Shown here: positions 62,029 to 64,000 of the stretch, piece after piece | Position numbering within the stretch: position 1 is the stretch's first letter | How the letters are laid out: every line of letters starts with the position of its first letter | Source of the DNA: Flammeovirga pectinis | Lineage (GTDB): Bacteria > Bacteroidota > Bacteroidia > Cytophagales > Flammeovirgaceae | Reading direction: 5' to 3' | Length of the DNA: 64,000 nucleotides | NCBI RefSeq assembly: GCF_003970675.1 | Contig: NZ_CP034563.1 | Location: 1 to 64,000 of the forward strand | The notes under the pieces: model-generated | Databases searched by the model: none | Seen by the model: only the letters and a program-made list of their open reading frames with translations | Told to the model about the DNA's origin: nothing | Translations under genes and position numbers: made by a program

Positions 62029-63429
62029 ATGAAAAAGATACAAATAAATATTGCAACATTCTTTTTGATGGTCAGCGTCTTGAGTAGTTGTAAAATGGGA
62101 AAAGATTATGAAGCTCCTGTAGTGGATACCCCTTTAGAATATAGATTTGGAACAGATACAGTAATCACTACTGAAATTGATACAATGATGGATTGGTCGA
62201 TGCTGATTCAAGACCCAATTTTAGACACTTTAATTGCAACGGCATTGCGTAATAATCAAGATGTGAAAATTGCCATGCAAAGAATTATTGAAGCAGAAAA
62301 ATTGTACCGTATTCAAAGAGTTAACGCAAGGCCAATGCTTGATTACAGTGGAAATTACCAATACGGCAACTTTAATAATATGAATGTTGGAGACCAGCAA
62401 GGTGTATATTTTGGAGGCAGTAACCTTAACTGGGAAATTGATCTTTGGGGTAAAAACAAACGATTATCTGAAGCTGCAAAAGCAGATTATATGAGTTCCG
62501 TTTATGGATTACATGCCGCTCAAATTACTTTAGTTGCTAGTGTTTCTGAGTTTTATATAGAGCTATTGGAAAATCAGGCCAGTTTGCAAGTTGCAGAAAG
62601 AACTTTAGCATCTAGAGATAGTTCTATGGTAATGATGGATGCTCGGTTTGAGAGAGGAGCAATTCCAGAAATTGATCTCAATCAAGCACAAATTCAACAA
62701 GCTATTGCAGAAAGTGCAGTGCCCGTTTATAAAAGAGGAATTGTATTAGCTGAAAATACTTTAAGTATCTTATTAGGCGAAAACCCACGTGCGGTAGTAA
62801 CGGGGCTTTCCTTAACCGAGCAGGTAGTACCACAAGCAATTCCATCAGGTATTCCTTCTGACTTACTAAAAAGAAGACCCGATGTAATGCAATCTGAAGA
62901 AGCTATAATTACTCAAAATGCTCAAGTAGGTGCGGCCATTGCCAATCGTTTTCCATCTATAAGTATAACGGGTTCAGGTGGTGTAGCTTCTGCTGCTCTT
63001 TCTTCTGCCAACCTAACGCAAGGTGCATGGAACATAGGAGCAGGTATTGTTGGTCCACTTTTCGAATGGGGCAAAAATAAAAGAAAAATTGAAGTAGAGA
63101 AAGCTCGTCTCGAAACATCCATTTTAAACTATGAAAAGGATGTGAGACAAAGTTTTAAAGAAGTAGAAGATGCTTTGGCCTCTATCCAATATTATAGTGA
63201 AGAAGAGTTGGCTAGGCAAAAACATGTAACAGCAGCTAGAAGTGCTGAATATCTTTCTAAAGAAAGGTACGACAAAGGTGTTACTTCTTATTTAGAATAC
63301 CTTGAGCAACAAAGAACTGCTTTCGACGCAGAACTAAATTATATCACTGTAAAATCAAATATTCTGAAATCATATATCCAACTGTATAAATCACTAGGTG
63401 GAGGATGGAAAAATAAAGAAGAAAAATAA
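62029..63429 (+). CDS. RND outer-membrane factor, NodT/OprM-type lipoprotein
   Basis: The 466-residue protein has a lipobox (VLSSCKMG), the family opening GKDYEAPVVDTP, and the two-repeat TolC helical fold with YSGNYQYG, LNWEIDLWGKNKR, IPSDLLKRRPDVMQSEEAI and a C-terminal YKSLGGGWK. It starts 4 bp after the pump stop and completes the tripartite efflux operon, which ends in a terminator. Confidence 0.93.
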   Translation: MKKIQINIATFFLMVSVLSSCKMGKDYEAPVVDTPLEYRFGTDTVITTEIDTMMDWSMLIQDPILDTLIATALRNNQDVKIAMQRIIEAEKLYRIQRVNARPMLDYSGNYQYGNFNNMNVGDQQGVYFGGSNLNWEIDLWGKNKRLSEAAKADYMSSVYGLHAAQITLVASVSEFYIELLENQASLQVAERTLASRDSSMVMMDARFERGAIPEIDLNQAQIQQAIAESAVPVYKRGIVLAENTLSILLGENPRAVVTGLSLTEQVVPQAIPSGIPSDLLKRRPDVMQSEEAIITQNAQVGAAIANRFPSISITGSGGVASAALSSANLTQGAWNIGAGIVGPLFEWGKNKRKIEVEKARLETSILNYEKDVRQSFKEVEDALASIQYYSEEELARQKHVTAARSAEYLSKERYDKGVTSYLEYLEQQRTAFDAELNYITVKSNILKSYIQLYKSLGGGWKNKEEK

Positions 63430-63470
63430 TAGCTAGTAGTAGTAGATTAATTAAGTTTAAATAGGATAGT

Positions 63471-63503
63471 AAACCATCTTCATTTTGTGAGGATGGTTTT
63501 TTA
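63471..63503 (+). terminator. Terminator after the RND operon
   Basis: AAACCATC pairs with GATGGTTT over a 13-base loop, followed by TTTATAATT. Confidence 0.75.
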
Positions 63504-63513
63504 TAATTATAGC

Positions 63514-63539
63514 ATTCTAATTTAACGTCAAATTAGAAT
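63514..63539. repeat. Perfect inverted repeat before the last gene
   Basis: ATTCTAATTT and AAATTAGAAT form a perfect 10-bp inverted repeat with a 6-base centre (AACGTC), 112 bp before the ATG at 63651. It may be an operator or a leader hairpin. Confidence 0.45.
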
Positions 63540-63650
63540 TATTGTAGCCCGTAGTTTAAATTTAGAATTCAATTCAATTGTTCATCACTAAAAAACAGGT
63601 GTTCAAATAAAAAAATTGGTAAACTTTCTTCTAGACTATAGTTTTGAAGT

Positions 63651-64000
63651 ATGAAAAATAAACTATTAAAGTATGGCACTTCTTTAGGTATTGGAACTGC
63701 TGTAATGACACTTGTATTCTTTATAATTTATGCACTCGACATTCTTATTATACCTGTAAATGATGTTGGTGAAGTACTCTTAGTATTCTGTGGCTGGAGT
63801 CTTGCTGGAGCGACGATTGCACATAATTTCCATTATTTAAAGAAGCAAAAACCACTTTTCTTAAAGCTATTAGGGTTGTTTTCTTTCTTTGTTTTCACTC
63901 TAGTATATGATGAAAACACCAACATGGAAGACAATCCAATAACAATTGGTTTATTAATTACATTTTGGGTTTTAGTTGTTGCTGCTCTGCTCCCTAAATT
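63651..64000 (+). CDS. Polytopic membrane protein, N-terminal part (runs off the right edge)
   Basis: The ATG at 63651 opens a frame that stays open to base 64000 (about 116 residues). It shows about four hydrophobic segments (GTAVMTLVFFIIYALDILII, VLLVFCGWSLAGATIA, LLGLFSFFVFTLVY, IGLLITFWVLVVAALL). No family is recognised from this part. Confidence 0.6.
   Translation, partial: MKNKLLKYGTSLGIGTAVMTLVFFIIYALDILIIPVNDVGEVLLVFCGWSLAGATIAHNFHYLKKQKPLFLKLLGLFSFFVFTLVYDENTNMEDNPITIGLLITFWVLVVAALLPK

Noticed and set aside
1-64000. tRNA, rRNA, CRISPR arrays, transposases
   Set aside because: No cloverleaf, rRNA-like block, regularly spaced repeats or transposase motifs were seen on either strand; short tRNA-like sequences cannot be excluded by eye.

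Overview
The window comes from an AT-rich marine bacterium of the phylum Bacteroidota, most likely a Cytophagales/Flammeovirga-type agar degrader. Evidence: type IX secretion (T9SS) outer-membrane components (PorP/SprF, PorE-like), several proteins ending in T9SS sorting tails, TAnnTTTG-type -7 promoter boxes, DUF5689 lipoproteins, a GH50 agarase next to a formylglycine sulfatase, and periplasmic nitrite reduction by NrfHA. The species cannot be fixed from the sequence alone. I saw no rRNA, tRNA, CRISPR array, transposase or phage structural gene.

Layout. 1-4310: a minus-strand operon (PorE-like OmpA protein, a J-domain/OmpA fusion, start of a secreted protein) divergent from porP. 4400-13760: a plus-strand operon that looks like an extracellular nucleic-acid or phosphate scavenging locus (EEP-family nuclease, TonB receptor, DUF5689 lipoprotein, DUF5689 lipoprotein fused to a DRGH nuclease). 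13770-20730: an M43 metalloprotease lipoprotein, then a tight four-gene minus-strand export operon (ABC exporter with a degenerate ATPase, HlyD, TolC, TylF-like methyltransferase). 20848-31950: an acetyltransferase, a VIT/vWA/TPR/DUF2135 protein, two paralogous T9SS-tail proteins, small accessory genes, an apparent small transcription unit without an obvious large gene, and an LRR/Ig T9SS protein. 32200-37620: nrfH, nrfA and a fused CcsBA cytochrome c synthase, a module for nitrite ammonification.

37700-47400: assorted envelope and secreted proteins (two Omp85-type barrels without POTRA domains, a thioredoxin, a TerB-like protein, a putative zinc-protease lipoprotein, a flavodoxin-fold reductase). 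It ends in a beta-helix T9SS protein gene broken by one in-frame TAA. 47650-50110: creD plus a winged-helix regulator/membrane-protein pair, with three copies of one palindrome (ACTTTG-N5-CAAAGT) that look like the regulator's operators. 50640-53470: an accessory cassette made of a restriction-type controller (C) protein with a C-box-like operator, a PD-(D/E)XK nuclease-DUF2075 helicase fusion, and a small unrecognised gene that starts with TTG. It is a candidate defence system with no methyltransferase. 53676-57340: sulfatase and GH50 agarase. 57670-63430: a complete RND efflux operon (adaptor, pump, outer-membrane factor), followed by the start of a membrane protein that runs off the window.

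The strongest candidates for undescribed biology are the C-protein-controlled nuclease-helicase cassette, the MotB-like J-domain/OmpA fusion in a T9SS operon, the ABC exporter whose ATPase motifs are all altered, and the nucleic-acid scavenging locus.
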